Below, piece by piece: positions 43,478 to 54,500 of a stretch of 64,000 nt of DNA. A model generated the notes under the pieces. The model had not been told where the DNA came from and did not search any database. It saw only the letters and a program-made list of their open reading frames with translations. Position 1 is the first letter of the stretch, and each line of letters starts with the position of its first letter. The position numbers and the translations under genes are program-made. Location of the stretch: positions 62,001-126,000 of the forward strand of contig CAVXLC010000007.1 of NCBI GenBank assembly GCA_963762545.1. Direction: 5' to 3'. The DNA is from JABFSM01 sp963762545. Its GTDB lineage: Bacteria > Gemmatimonadota > Gemmatimonadetes > Gemmatimonadales > GWC2-71-9.

Positions 43478-45923
43478 CTACCCCGCCCGGAGCGCAATGA
43501 CCGGGTCCACCCGCGCCGCCCGCCGCGCCGGCGCCCACGCCGCGATCAGCGACACCACCCCCACGCCCAGCGCCACCATCACATACACCGACGGATCGGT
43601 GGCGCTCACCCCTCCGTACAGCATCCCCCGGATCAGCCGGCTGGCGTAGAACGCCACCGGCAATCCGATCACCAATCCCGCCGCGGTGAGCCGCGCCGCG
43701 TCGCCCAGCACCATCCGCTCGATCCCGCCCCGGCTCATGCCCAGCGCGCCGCGGATCCCGATCTCCTGGGTCCGCTGCCGCACCGTATAAGACAGCACGC
43801 CGTGGATCCCCAGCAGCGCCAGCGCCAGCCCCACCAGCGCGAAGGCCAGCACCTGGACCGCGTTGAGCCGCACCCCGCCCAGCTGGTCGCTCACGTCGTC
43901 CGCCACCAGGGTGCCGTCCAGCGGCCGGTCCGGCACCATGCGGGCCAGCAGCTGGCGCACCGGACGGAGCAGCGGAGCCGCGGCGCCACCGGCCCGGACG
44001 AAAAACGTCGGGAACGGCGACGAGGCCTGCTCGTAGGGCCGGTAGATCTCGGGCCCCTCCTCCGAGAGCAGGAGGTTCTGCCCAGCGGCCTTGTTGTTCC
44101 GCACCACGCCCACCACCGTCACGGTGACCGGCAGCGACGGCGCGGTATCAATCCGTATCGTGCGGCCCACCGCCTCCTGCCCCGGCCACCAGTGCCGCGC
44201 CGCCCACTCGTTGATCACCGCCACCGGCTGCGCCGCCTCCAGATCCTGCTCGGTGAAGTCCCGCCCCCGGAGCAACCCGATGCCCAGCGCGCCGAAGTAG
44301 CCCGGGCTCACCGCCAGCGCCACCGTCGGCGCGGCACTGCGCGACAGCGGCGCGGCCTGGCCCTCGAGCGTCACGCCGGGCGGCGCGCCCCGCGGCCCCA
44401 GCGGCACCGCCGCGCGGAGCGCCACCGACTTCGCCCCCGGCAAGAGCGCCAGCTCGGCCAGGATCCGGCGGGTGACCGGCAGATAGGTCTCCCGGACCCG
44501 CCAGGGATGCGGATAGCTGGGCGAGCCCTGGATCAGCCCCGCCGCGTCGAACCCCAGATCGAGCCGCGCCAGCCGGAACGAGGTCTTGGCCAGGAGCCCC
44601 GCTCCCGTCAGCAGCGCCACCGCGCAGGCCACCTGCGCCACCACGAAGACCTGCTGGGCCCGGCTGCCTCGGCGCCCCACGCTCACCGACGGGGCCCGCC
44701 GTCGCGCAGCAGCCGCTGCACGTTGGCCCGGGCCAGCGCCCGCGCCGCCACCGCGCTCAGAGAGCGCGCCGATGAACAGCGCCAGCAGCAGCGCGAAGCC
44801 GATCACCCGGGCGTCGAGCCGGTACTCCATGCCCGCGGGCTTGAGCGACTGCAGCACCGCGAGCGATTGCAGCACGCCGAGGAACCACTTGGCGAACAGC
44901 AGGCCGAGGACCGCGGCCGGCAGCACCAGCAGAACGTTCTGGACCAGCAGCCCGCGGGCCAGCCGCGCCGGCCGGGCGCCCAGCGCGCTCCGCACCGCGA
45001 ATTCCCGCTGCTGCGAGAGGGTCCGCACCAGCGCCAGGTTGGCGATGTTGGCGCAGGCGATCAGCAGCACGCACCCCACGATGGCGGCGAAGATCAGATC
45101 GTGCGACTGGGTCGAGCCGGCGTAGCGGGCCCGGAGCGGAATCGCCTCGATCCGCATCTGGACCGGCGCGCCCGCGCCCGGCGCGATCAGCAGCGCCGGA
45201 TCGATGGTGGCGAGCTGGGCCCGGAGCTGCGCCAGCCCCTGCCCCGGCGCCAGCCGGCCGATCACGGTGAGCGAGCGGATCGAGGGCCGGGTGCTGGGGT
45301 CCAGCACCGGCACCACCGGGAGCCAGAACTGGGAGCGGACCTCGTGGTTGAAGCCGGGCGGCATCACCCCGATCACGCTGTAGTGGGTATCGGAGAGCTT
45401 GACCGTCTTCCCCACGATGGCCGGATCGGCGCCGAGCGGCCCGGTCCAGAGATCGTGGCTCAGCAGCACCACCGGGGCCGCGCCCAGCCGGTCGTCCTCC
45501 GCGGTGAAGAGCCGCCCCATGGCGGGGCGCGCGCCCAGCAGCTCGAAGAGATTGGGCGACGCGACCCCGCCGATCACCAGCAGCGGCTCGCCCCCGGTGG
45601 CGAGCGCCTTGCCGCCGGAGGTGTAGCCCGCCAGCGCATCCAGCGCGCGGGGCGGGTTGGGCCGCAGCACGTTGGCGAACAGCTCGTAGGACACATCGCA
45701 GCCCGCGTCGCAGCCGCCGGCCCCGACGGGCCGGCACCTCGCTGAGCAGCACCAGCCGGTCGGCGTCCTTGAACGGAAGGGCCCGGAGCCGCACCGCGTC
45801 CACCACCCCGAACGCGGCCGCGCCGGCCCCGATGCCCAGCGTCAGCGAGAGCACCGCCGCGGCCACGAACCCGGGGCTCCGGGCCAGCGAGCGGAGCGCG
45901 GCGCGAAAATCGAGATCGAGCAT
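43478..45923 (-). pseudogene. ADOP/MacB-type ABC permease, frameshifted
   Basis: About 815 residues when repaired. The N-terminal segment MLDLDFRAALRSLARSPGF and first helix VLSLTLGIGAGAAAFGVVDAV are followed by a frame break near 45715, after LLSEVPA. The main body has core domain (FELLGARPAMGRLFTAEDDR), FtsX helices (IACANIANLALVRTLSQQRE), a second core domain and a C-terminal FtsX bundle ending RAARVDPVIALRAG. Two compensating shifts near 44755 and 44705 garble about 17 residues, where LSAVAARALARANVQRLL is readable in another frame. GGGAGG precedes the start. No PadR gene is attached. Confidence 0.8.
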
Positions 45924-45987
45924 CATCCCTCCCACGAGGTTGCCCCTCCGGGCGTAGATTTCGTCACCTCAACCCGAGCCCGCACCG

Positions 45988-48015
45988 ATGCGATTCGCCC
46001 GCGCCCTGGGCGCGCTGGTCCTGGCGGCCCTGCCGCTCACCGCGCAGACCCGCCCCGCCACCAGCGACGACTATTTCAATTTCAGGTTCGTGGGCGACCC
46101 CGAGCTCTCCCCCGACGGGAAGCTGGTGGCCTACACCGTCACCCGGATCGACCGGGCCGCCAACCGCCGGATGACCGCGATCTGGCTCGCGCCGGTGGAC
46201 GGGAGCGCGCCACCTCGGCAGCTCACCGCCAACCACCTCTCTTCTTCGGCCCCGCGCTGGCGGCCCGACGGCAGGGTCCTGGCCTTCACCGGGGCACGCC
46301 CGGTGCCCGGGGACGACGCCGCGGGCCGCCCGCAATTCTATCTCCTCGACCTCCAGGGCGGCGAGCCGCGCCGGCTCACCAGCCTGCCCAACGGCGCCAC
46401 CGGCTGCGAGTGGTCGCCCGACGGAAGCCGGGTGCTCTGCCTCTCCCGCACCGGGCCCTCCGACCGGAAGGCGCCCTCCAGCGACGTGCGGCACTACACC
46501 GGGCTTTCCTACAAATTCAACGATAGCGGCTGGTTCGACGACAAGAAGAGCCACTTGTACGTAATCGATGCGACCACCGGCAAGGCCAGCCAGATCACCA
46601 GCGGCGACGGGTGGAACGACGCCCAGCCCGAATGGTCCCCCGACGGGACCCGCATCGCCTTCGTGTCCAACCGGACCGGCCACGAGTCGGATGGGGACGA
46701 GGACCGCGACGTCTGGGTCGTCCCCGCCGGCGGCGGCGAGCCGGTCAGGATCTCGGACCAGGACAAGGGCACCGGCAGCCCCCGCTGGTCCCCCGACGGC
46801 CGGACCATCCTGTATACCGGCGCCCGCGCCGATACCGACCCCCCGTCGCTCTGGGTGGCACCCAGCACCGGGGGCGTGCCGTCCACCCTCATCTTCACCG
46901 GCACCGACTACTACCCCGGCGACATCTCCTGGGAAGAGGGCGGCAAGGCGATCTGGTTCGGCACCGGCAACCACGGCGAGGTGCACTACTTCCGGCTCGA
47001 CCCCGCGACCAAGCAGGTCACCCCGCTCACCCGGGGGCCCCGCGCGGTCCGCGGCATGTCCATCAACGCGGGCACCGGCACCCTCGCCTACCTCTCCAAC
47101 GACTTCACCCACCTGGACGAGGTCTACGTCTCCAGGGCCGACGGCAGCGGCGAGCGCCGGATCAGCGGCGCCAACGATTCACTCTTCGCCACCCTCAAGC
47201 TGATGCCGGTGGAGCGGATGACCTACAAGGGGGCCGACGGCTGGGACGTGGACGGGTTCCTGGTCAAGCCGGTGGGCTGGGAGCCCGGCAAGAAGTACCC
47301 GATGATCCTCTCCATCCACGGCGGCCCGGCCGGCCAGTACGGGGTGGACTGGTATCACGAGTTCCACGTCTACTCGGCCCAGGGCTGGGCGGTGTTCTTC
47401 TCTAACCCGCGCGGCTCGACCGGCTACGGCCACAAGTTTGCCCGCGGCATCGCCGGCGAGTGGGGTGGCAAGGACTACGTGGACATCATGAACGGGGTCG
47501 ATGCGGTGATCAAGGCCAATCCCTGGATCGACACCACCCGGATGGGGGTGACCGGCGGCAGCTACGGCGGCTACATGACCAACTGGATCGTGGGCCACAC
47601 CGGGCGGTTCAAGGCGGCGGTGACGTTGCGCAGCGTGGTGAATTTCATCAGCGACGACGGCACCCGCGACGGCGCCTATGGCCACAAGGACGATTTCGGC
47701 GGTGACATCTTCCAGAAGTTCGATCTCTTCTGGGACCGCTCACCGCTCAAGTACGCCGACAAGGTGACCACGCCGATTCTGATTCTCCACTCCGACAACG
47801 ACTACCGGGTCCCGCTGGAGCAGGGCGAGCAGTGGTTCCGGGCCCTGCGCCACTTCGGGAAGACCGCCGAGTTCGTGATCTTCCCGAGGGAGAACCACAA
47901 CCTGACCCGCACCGGCGAGCCCAGGCACCTGGTGGAGAGCATGGACTGGCAGGTGTACTGGTTCCAGCGCTACCTCGAGGGCAAGGCGGACGCGGTGCCG
48001 CCCGACCGCAGGTGA
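45988..48015 (+). CDS. Exported prolyl-oligopeptidase-family (S9) serine peptidase
   Basis: A 675-residue protein. The signal peptide (MRFARALGALVLAALPLTAQ) is followed by a beta-propeller made of WSPDG/W-PDG repeats (residues ~40-400), then an alpha/beta-hydrolase domain. The catalytic Ser is in GGSYGGYMTN, the Asp in LHSDNDYRVP and the His in RENHNLTR. The oxyanion strand is SIHGGPAGQYG. It belongs to the S9C acylaminoacyl-peptidase or DPP-like group and probably degrades oligopeptides in the periplasm. Its stop overlaps the DCC gene by GTGA, so the two are coupled. Confidence 0.93.
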   Translation: MRFARALGALVLAALPLTAQTRPATSDDYFNFRFVGDPELSPDGKLVAYTVTRIDRAANRRMTAIWLAPVDGSAPPRQLTANHLSSSAPRWRPDGRVLAFTGARPVPGDDAAGRPQFYLLDLQGGEPRRLTSLPNGATGCEWSPDGSRVLCLSRTGPSDRKAPSSDVRHYTGLSYKFNDSGWFDDKKSHLYVIDATTGKASQITSGDGWNDAQPEWSPDGTRIAFVSNRTGHESDGDEDRDVWVVPAGGGEPVRISDQDKGTGSPRWSPDGRTILYTGARADTDPPSLWVAPSTGGVPSTLIFTGTDYYPGDISWEEGGKAIWFGTGNHGEVHYFRLDPATKQVTPLTRGPRAVRGMSINAGTGTLAYLSNDFTHLDEVYVSRADGSGERRISGANDSLFATLKLMPVERMTYKGADGWDVDGFLVKPVGWEPGKKYPMILSIHGGPAGQYGVDWYHEFHVYSAQGWAVFFSNPRGSTGYGHKFARGIAGEWGGKDYVDIMNGVDAVIKANPWIDTTRMGVTGGSYGGYMTNWIVGHTGRFKAAVTLRSVVNFISDDGTRDGAYGHKDDFGGDIFQKFDLFWDRSPLKYADKVTTPILILHSDNDYRVPLEQGEQWFRALRHFGKTAEFVIFPRENHNLTRTGEPRHLVESMDWQVYWFQRYLEGKADAVPPDRR

Positions 48016-48413
48016 TCCGGCCGATCGTCTACTACGACGGCCTCTGCGGGCTGTGCGACGGCTTCGTGCGACTGATCGTCGCTCGGGACCGGGAGGCGCG
48101 GTTCCGCTTCGCGCCGCTGCAGGGAGAGACGGCGCGGGCCCGGCTGGGAGGCAGCCTCACCCAGGAAGCCCTGCGCACCGTGGTGCTGGAGGAAGATCCC
48201 GCGGCCCCGGTTCGGGTCAAGTCCGACGCCGCGCTCACCATCCTGGCGGGGCTGGGCGGAGGCTGGCGGCTGGTGCGGGCGCTTCGGGTCGTGCCGCGCC
48301 CGATCCGGGACTGGGTCTACGACCTGATCGCCCGGCACCGGTTTCGCTGGTTCGGCAAGCGGGAGGAGTGCCGCGTCCCCTCACCCGACGAGCGCGATCG
48401 CTTCCTGCCGTGA
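48012..48413 (+). CDS. DCC-family thiol-disulfide oxidoreductase-like protein (DUF393)
   Basis: A 133-residue protein starting with GTG at 48012, overlapping the peptidase stop (GTGA). The opening VYYDGLCGLCDGFVR contains the DxxCxxC motif that defines the DCC (DUF393) family, a thioredoxin-like fold. A C-terminal RHRFRWFGKREECRVP follows, as usual. Relatives are thought to handle thiol-disulfide chemistry, but no substrate is proven. Coupling to an exported peptidase is unusual and may reflect only compact packing. Confidence 0.88.
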   Translation: MIRPIVYYDGLCGLCDGFVRLIVARDREARFRFAPLQGETARARLGGSLTQEALRTVVLEEDPAAPVRVKSDAALTILAGLGGGWRLVRALRVVPRPIRDWVYDLIARHRFRWFGKREECRVPSPDERDRFLP

Positions 48414-48433
48414 GTTCGAGCGACCCGGACCGG

Positions 48434-49075
48434 TCAGTGAGGGGGTTGGCCGCCGCGCACCATCCGGGGCCGGAGCCACGCCAGCACGGCGCCGATCCAG
48501 GCCCATCCGCCCAGAATGCCCGCGAGGACGTCGGTCGGGTAGTGGACGCCCAGGTACACCCGCGAGAACGCGATCCCCGCGATCAGCAGGGAGCCGGCCA
48601 CGATCGTGATCCGGGAAGCTGCCGTGTCCCGGTAGCGTTCCGTGACGAGCACGATCGCGAGGCCGAAGATGATGGTCGAGGTCATCGCGTGGCCCGAGGG
48701 AAACGAGACCCAGCCGGCGCCGTGCAGCCGGGGAATGGCGGTGGGACGCGCCCGCCCGAAGCCGTATTTGAGCAGCGCTTCCGTGCCCCAGCCGGTCAGG
48801 CAGGCTACGATATAGAAGGCCGCAGTCCGGCCGCCCCGGAAGGCGCGGAGCCAGGCCCCGAACGCCAGGCCAAACGGCCCCGCGACCAGGCCCCCGCCCA
48901 CGCTGGTGAGCGCCAGCATGGCGCTGGTCCGCCCGGGAGTCCGGACCGCCAGGACGCCGCGCAGCGCCGCCACGTCGTACGGCATGGTGAGGCCGAGCTG
49001 GACCAGGATGGCGAGGAGCGTGAAGAGGAGCGCGGAGGCCAGCGCCGTGTGGGTTGCGGTGGAGTGTTTGATCAC
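48434..49075 (-). CDS. PAP2-family membrane phosphatase
   Basis: A 213-residue integral membrane protein with about six helices and the three PAP2 motifs: KYGFGRARP, PSGHAM, and SRVYLGVHYPTDVLAG. It therefore dephosphorylates lipid phosphates (phosphatidic acid, undecaprenyl or phosphatidylglycerol phosphate) at the outer face of the inner membrane. It is convergent with the DCC gene and divergent from the cytoplasmic MsrA gene. Confidence 0.9.
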   Translation of the reverse strand: MIKHSTATHTALASALLFTLLAILVQLGLTMPYDVAALRGVLAVRTPGRTSAMLALTSVGGGLVAGPFGLAFGAWLRAFRGGRTAAFYIVACLTGWGTEALLKYGFGRARPTAIPRLHGAGWVSFPSGHAMTSTIIFGLAIVLVTERYRDTAASRITIVAGSLLIAGIAFSRVYLGVHYPTDVLAGILGGWAWIGAVLAWLRPRMVRGGQPPH

Positions 49076-49113
49076 CGGATGATGATAACCAGTCCAACCG
49101 GGAGCATGGAGCT

Positions 49114-49644
49114 ATGACCGAGCTGGCCACGATTGCCGGCGGCTGTTTCTGGTGTCTCGAGGCCGTCTTCCAGCCGCTCAAGGGGGTGGAGAAGGTGGTG
49201 TCGGGCTATATCGGCGGGAGCCGGCCGAATCCGTCCTACGAGCAGGTATGCTCCGGGGCGACCGGCCACGCGGAGGCGATCCGGATTTCCTTCGATCCCG
49301 CGGTGATTTCCTATCGCGAGCTGCTCGAGCTCTTCTTTGCCTTCCACGATCCCACCACGCTCAACCGCCAGGGGCCCGACCAGGGTACCCAGTACCGCTC
49401 CGCCATCTTCGTCCATTCCCCGGCGCAGCGGGCCACGGCCGAGGCGCTGATCCGGGAGCTCGAGGGCGACAAGGCGTTCCCGACGCCGGTGGTGACCGAA
49501 ATTTCCGAGGCGAAGGAGTTCTATCCCGCCGAGGCGTATCACCAGAACTACTATCGCAACAACCCCACCAAGGGCTACTGCCAGGCGATGATCTCGCCCA
49601 AGATGGCCAAGCTCAGATCCAAATACGCCGGGAAGCTCCGCTAG
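49114..49644 (+). CDS. msrA: Peptide-methionine (S)-S-oxide reductase, cytoplasmic
   Basis: A 176-residue MsrA lacking a signal peptide. The catalytic GCFWC includes the nucleophile Cys and a second nearby Cys, and EAVFQPLKGVEKVVSGYIGG follows. The downstream motifs are GHAEAIRISFDP, HDPTTLNRQGPDQGTQYRSA and AEAYHQNYY. A near-C-terminal Cys in GYCQAM may serve as resolving thiol. This is the housekeeping-type copy; a second, exported MsrA lies at 41890-42486. Confidence 0.94.
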   Translation: MTELATIAGGCFWCLEAVFQPLKGVEKVVSGYIGGSRPNPSYEQVCSGATGHAEAIRISFDPAVISYRELLELFFAFHDPTTLNRQGPDQGTQYRSAIFVHSPAQRATAEALIRELEGDKAFPTPVVTEISEAKEFYPAEAYHQNYYRNNPTKGYCQAMISPKMAKLRSKYAGKLR

Positions 49645-49682
49645 TAGACGGTGAACCTGCGGCGCCGGGCGCCGCCCTCGGC

Positions 49683-51512
49683 TCAGGGAGAGCCGATCTG
49701 GAGCTCGATGGGGACGTACCATCCGGCGAGCATGGTGTGAATCTCCAGTCGGGCGGTTCCCGGGTGGGCAAACCGGACCTCGAAATCGGCCGTTTCCCCC
49801 GGGCCGCTGATCCAGTCACCGAAGGTGGGCCGCTTCAGGCCGGTGGGTAGCTCCGCGCCGTCCTTGGCGAGCGGCCGCCAGGTCACCGGCCCGTCATCCC
49901 AGGCCAGACCGACGCGCAGCCGCCAATCGGGATGGATGTTGATCAGCCGGAATCGGTAACGCACCCCCGCCACCAGCCGCATCGGCGGGGGCGACTCCTG
50001 CCCGTTCACCAGGGGCGGGGCGCCTCCGGCGAACGTGGAATCATCCGGGCCCCGGGCGCCGATCACCACCACCCGATCCAGGTCGGAGTCGAAGCGTTGG
50101 CCCGGCTCGAGCACCACCAGGGGCCCGTAGAGTCCCGAGCGGATCTGGAGCACGTCGTCGAAATGGGTGTGATAGATGAACGTGCCCGCGCGCGGCGGCG
50201 TGAACCGGGCCGTGAATGAGTCTCCCGGCTCGATCGCCGGCACCGTCCCATCGGGCCGCCCGCTCCACCCGGGAACACCGTCGGCGTAGCTCTCCAGCTC
50301 GATGCCGTGCCAATGGACCGCGGTCGGTTCCGCCAGATGATTCACGATGGTGACGGCGACCGGCTCCCCCCGTCTGAGCAGCAGCAGGGGTCCCGGAATC
50401 AGGATCGAGTCCGCCACCGGCTCGGCGCCCTCCTGCACCACGTATCCCATTCCCGGAAACGACCCGTAGGTCTTCGGCCGGGTCTGCACCACCAGGCGCA
50501 CCGGACGAGGAGGCGACGTCGCTGCCACCGGGCCCGCTCCGCCGCGCGGGCGCACCGTGATGCCGAGCACCAGGCCCGCCATGGAGTGGCCGGCGTGCGG
50601 CAGGGTATCGAGCCGCAGGAATTGCGAGGTGTGAAACGCGAAATGGCAATGGAAGATCCAGTTGCCGGCCCGCGCGGCCCGCCAGGAGATCTGCATGGTG
50701 TGGGTCGACATCATCAGGTGGGTCACGACCAGCGGTCTGCGGCCCGCCGGATTCGGCCGCTGCTCCCGATAGCTCCCTTCGGCTTCCACCGTGTAGTAGA
50801 AACCATGCAGGTGCATCGGATGACTGTTGGCCGAGGCGTTGATCCAGCGCCACCGCACCAGCTCGCCCTGCTGGAACTCGAAGCGCTCGGTATGGGGCCA
50901 GGATTTCCCGTTGATCACCATCACGTCGCGGTCGTCGGCGCTGCGGAACCAGTTGCCGATGACGAACACCCGGTCCACCGGTCGCGCGCCGGCGGAATCC
51001 ACCACGAACGCGCCGGAGAGCTGGCTGTCGTCGGCCTCGCGGATATCGGAGGGGTCGTTCTCCACGCCGGCCCAGTAGTAATAGGTGCCCGGCGCGCCGG
51101 CCCGAAACCGGAACTCCCGGCTCGCGCCCGGCCCGAGTGCCTCGGACTGGTCCCTGGAGGGATGGCTCTGCATTCCCCGGAGATAGAGGGTGGTGTCGCG
51201 GAGCGTGTTGGTGACGGTGACGTGAAGCAGGGTCCCGGCGGGAACCCGGATCAGCGGACCGGGTATCGAGAGGGGCCCGCCCGCTTCGCCGAAGGCGAGC
51301 ACCGGCAACGAGGCGCCGTCGTCCGCCTCCGGGAACCAGCGCCCCCGCCGGACCTCCAGGTGCAGCGTGAGGACCCCGGCCTCCAGGTGACCGGCCGGTT
51401 CGCGATTGGAGTTGGCGGCGATCCGCTCGGCGCCGGACGCCGCGGGCGGGGCGCCTTGCCGGATTCCGGAAGGAAGCAGCAGCGCCAGTGCGACAACGGC
51501 CAGTTTGGTCAC
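49683..51512 (-). CDS. Multicopper oxidase with permuted copper-binding motif order
   Basis: A 609-residue protein with a signal peptide (MTKLAVVALALLLPSG). Four cupredoxin-like domains are visible. Domain 1 has lost its ligands (TLYLRGMQSHP, GTYYYWAG). Domain 2 carries HPMHLHG (231-237) and HCHFAFH (288-294), the type 1 and part of the type 2/3 sites. Domain 3 carries HWHG (400-403) and YHTH (447-450). Domain 4 again lacks ligands. In ordinary laccase-like enzymes HWHG and HxH come first, and HPxHLHG and HCH last. The trinuclear site must form between domains 2 and 3. It probably oxidises phenols or metal ions in the periplasm. Confidence 0.88.
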   Translation of the reverse strand: MTKLAVVALALLLPSGIRQGAPPAASGAERIAANSNREPAGHLEAGVLTLHLEVRRGRWFPEADDGASLPVLAFGEAGGPLSIPGPLIRVPAGTLLHVTVTNTLRDTTLYLRGMQSHPSRDQSEALGPGASREFRFRAGAPGTYYYWAGVENDPSDIREADDSQLSGAFVVDSAGARPVDRVFVIGNWFRSADDRDVMVINGKSWPHTERFEFQQGELVRWRWINASANSHPMHLHGFYYTVEAEGSYREQRPNPAGRRPLVVTHLMMSTHTMQISWRAARAGNWIFHCHFAFHTSQFLRLDTLPHAGHSMAGLVLGITVRPRGGAGPVAATSPPRPVRLVVQTRPKTYGSFPGMGYVVQEGAEPVADSILIPGPLLLLRRGEPVAVTIVNHLAEPTAVHWHGIELESYADGVPGWSGRPDGTVPAIEPGDSFTARFTPPRAGTFIYHTHFDDVLQIRSGLYGPLVVLEPGQRFDSDLDRVVVIGARGPDDSTFAGGAPPLVNGQESPPPMRLVAGVRYRFRLINIHPDWRLRVGLAWDDGPVTWRPLAKDGAELPTGLKRPTFGDWISGPGETADFEVRFAHPGTARLEIHTMLAGWYVPIELQIGSP

Positions 51513-51581
51513 GGCTCTCCTCCCGCGTGGTTTCCGGCGGTAGACTTGTTCCGGCTGGAAAACTTACTCCGAGGAGACCTC

Positions 51582-54500
51582 GTGCGCCGTCCCGCCATCG
51601 CCCTGCTGACGCTGATCTCGCTGGCTGCCGCCGCCCCCCTGGCCGCGCAGCAGCCCGGTCCCCGGATCTTCGAATCGCTGAAGTGGCGCATGATCGGGCC
51701 CTTCCGGGGCGGGCGGACCAAGGCGGCCGCCGGGGTGCCCGGCCAGCCCAATGTGTTCTACATCGGCGCCGTCAACGGCGGGGTCTGGAAGACCACCGAT
51801 TTCGGCACCACCTGGAAGCCCATCTTCGACAGCCAGCCCACCGGCTCGATCGGCGCCATCGCGGTGGCGCCGTCCAATCCCGACATCGTCTACGTGGGCA
51901 GCGGCGAGGGGCTCCAGCGCCCCGACCTCTCGACGGGAGACGGCATCTATCGCTCCGCCGACGCCGGCAGGACCTGGAGCCACCTCGGTCTCCGCGATGG
52001 ACAACAGATCCCCCAGATCGCGGTGGACCCCCGCGATCCCGACCGTCTCTTCGTGGCCGTGCTGGGCCATCCCTACGGGCCCAACCCGGAGCGGGGGCTG
52101 TTCCGCTCCACCGACGGGGGCCGGACCTTCGCCAAGGTCCTATATAAGGACGAGAATACCGGCGCCGTGGACGTAGTGCTCGACCCCGGCAATCCCGACG
52201 TGGTCTACGCCGCCCTCTGGGAGGCCCGCCAGGCGCCCTGGGAAAACGGCGCCTTCAGCGGGCCCGGCAGCGGTCTCTTCAAATCCACCGATGGCGGCAC
52301 CACCTGGCACCAGCTCACCGGGGGGCTGCCGGTCTTCGCCGACGGGCTGGGCCGCATCGGCATTGCGGTGGCGCCCAGCGATGCCAACCGGCTCTACGCC
52401 ACGATCGCGGTGCGGGACGGCGGCTTTCTCTACCGCTCCGACGACGCCGGCGAGCACTGGCGCCGGGTCACCGAGGACCCCCGGGTGGCGGGCCGGCCCG
52501 ACGACTTTGCCGAAGTGAAGGTGGACCCGGCCAATCCCGACATCGTGTACACCGCGAGCGTGGTGTCCTGGAAATCCACCGACGGCGGGGCCACCTTCAC
52601 CGCGCTCCGCGGCGCGCCCGGCGGCGACGACTATCACCGCATCTGGATCAACCCCGCCAACCCGAAGATCATCCTGATCGCCTCGGACCAGGGCGCCGTG
52701 GTCACCGTGAACGGCGGGGAGAGCTGGACCACCTGGTACAACCAGCCCACCGCCCAGTTCTACCACGTCACCGCCGACAACGCCTTCCCCTACCGGGTCT
52801 GCGGCGGCCAGCAGGAAAGCGGCTCGGCCTGCGTGGCGAGCCGCGGCAACGACGGTGCGATCACCTTTCGCGACTGGCATCCGGTCGGCGTCGAGGAATA
52901 CGGCTACGTGGCGGTGGATCCGCTCGATCCCGACATCGTCTACGGCGGCAAGGTGTCCCGCTACGACCGACGCACCGGGCAGGTGCAGAACGTGGCCCCG
53001 AAGCTTTTCCGCGACCCAGGGTATCGCGCGCTGCGCACCGCCCCGGTGCTCTTTTCCCCGCTCAACCCGAGGCTGCTCTACTTCGCCGGCAATACCCTCT
53101 GGTCCACCCTCAACGGCGGGGCCAGCTGGACCCGGATCTCTCCCGACCTGACCCGCACCGATTCGGTGGTGCCGGCCAGCGTGGGCAAGTACGCCGCCGA
53201 GCCCGCCGCGACGGCGCGCCACCCCGGGGTGATCTACACCGCGGCGCCGAGCTACCTGAGCGCCGGCGTCATCTGGGCCGGCAGCGACGACGGGTTGATC
53301 CACGTCACCCGGGATGGCGGCAAGACCTGGAAGAACGTGACGCCGGCGGGCCTGGCGCCGTGGAGCAAGATCTCGGTGATGGACGCCTCCCACTTCGACG
53401 TCCAGACCGCCTACGCGGCGGTCAACACCCTGCGGCTCGACGACCTCAATCCCCACATCTACCGCACCCGGGACGGGGGCAGGAGCTGGACCCACATCAC
53501 CGAGGGTATTCCTCCCGGGGCCACCGTCAATGCGGTCCGGGAAGACCCGGTGCGCAAGGGCCTGCTCTTCGCCGCGGGAGAGACCCAGGTCTGGGTGTCC
53601 TTCGACGACGGGGACCACTGGCAGTCGCTCAAGCTCAACATGCCGGTGACGTCCATCCGCGACGTGTTGGTCAAGGACAACGATTTGCTGGCCGGCACCC
53701 ACGGGCGGGGCTTCTGGATCCTGGACGATATTTCCCCGCTGCGCCAGGCCGACAGCGCCACCGAATCCCGCCCGGCCTGGCTGCTCAAGCCGGCGCGGGC
53801 CACCCGGCTTCGCGGGAACCTGAACACCGACACGCCGCTCCCGCCCGACGAGCCGATGGCGCCCAATCCGCCCGACGGCGCGGTGCTCGACTACTGGCTG
53901 GGCGCCCCGGTGTCGGGCCCGGTGACCCTCGAGATCAACGACCCGTCGGGCGCGCTGGTGCGCAAGTTCTCCAGCGACGATCCGCCCCAAGCCCCGATCG
54001 CCGGGCGCAACATCCCCGACTACTGGATCCGGCCGCCCCGGACCCTCTCGGCGTCGGTGGGGATGCACCGGTTCGTCTGGGACCTGCACGAGCCCGACCC
54101 GGTGGGCGTGGAGTTCGGTTATCCGATCGCCGCGACGCCCATGAACACGCCCAGGGACCCGGCGGGACCGTGGGTCCTTCCCGGCAGCTACACCGTAACG
54201 CTGGTGGTGAACGGCAAGCGCTACTCCCAGCCGCTCACCGTGAGGATGGATCCCCGGGTCAAGGCGCCGGCGCTGGGCCTGATCCGCCAGCACGCCCTGT
54301 CGGTCCGCATGGTGGATGGGCTCAAGCAGATCTCCGCGGCGCGCGAAGAGCTCAAGGCCCTGCGAGAAAAAGCGCGCGGCGCAAAGACCGCCGCATCCGG
54401 AGCCGCCGCGGCGGCGCTCGACGAGTTCGATCGCAAGGCCGCGGCGCTGGAGGGCCAGAACGGCGGAACCGCCACGCTGGGCCGCCTCGCCGGCGAGCTC

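Noticed and set aside
49659..49675. GCGGCGCCGGGCGCCGC stem-loop between the convergent MsrA and oxidase genes
   Set aside because: It could be a terminator but has no T-run on either side, and such stems are common by chance in sequence of this composition.
50307..51581. A plus-strand extension of the BNR protein by 425 residues
   Set aside because: The extension is the reverse complement of the multicopper oxidase gene. The signal peptide and GAGGAGACC ribosome-binding site support a GTG start at 51582.
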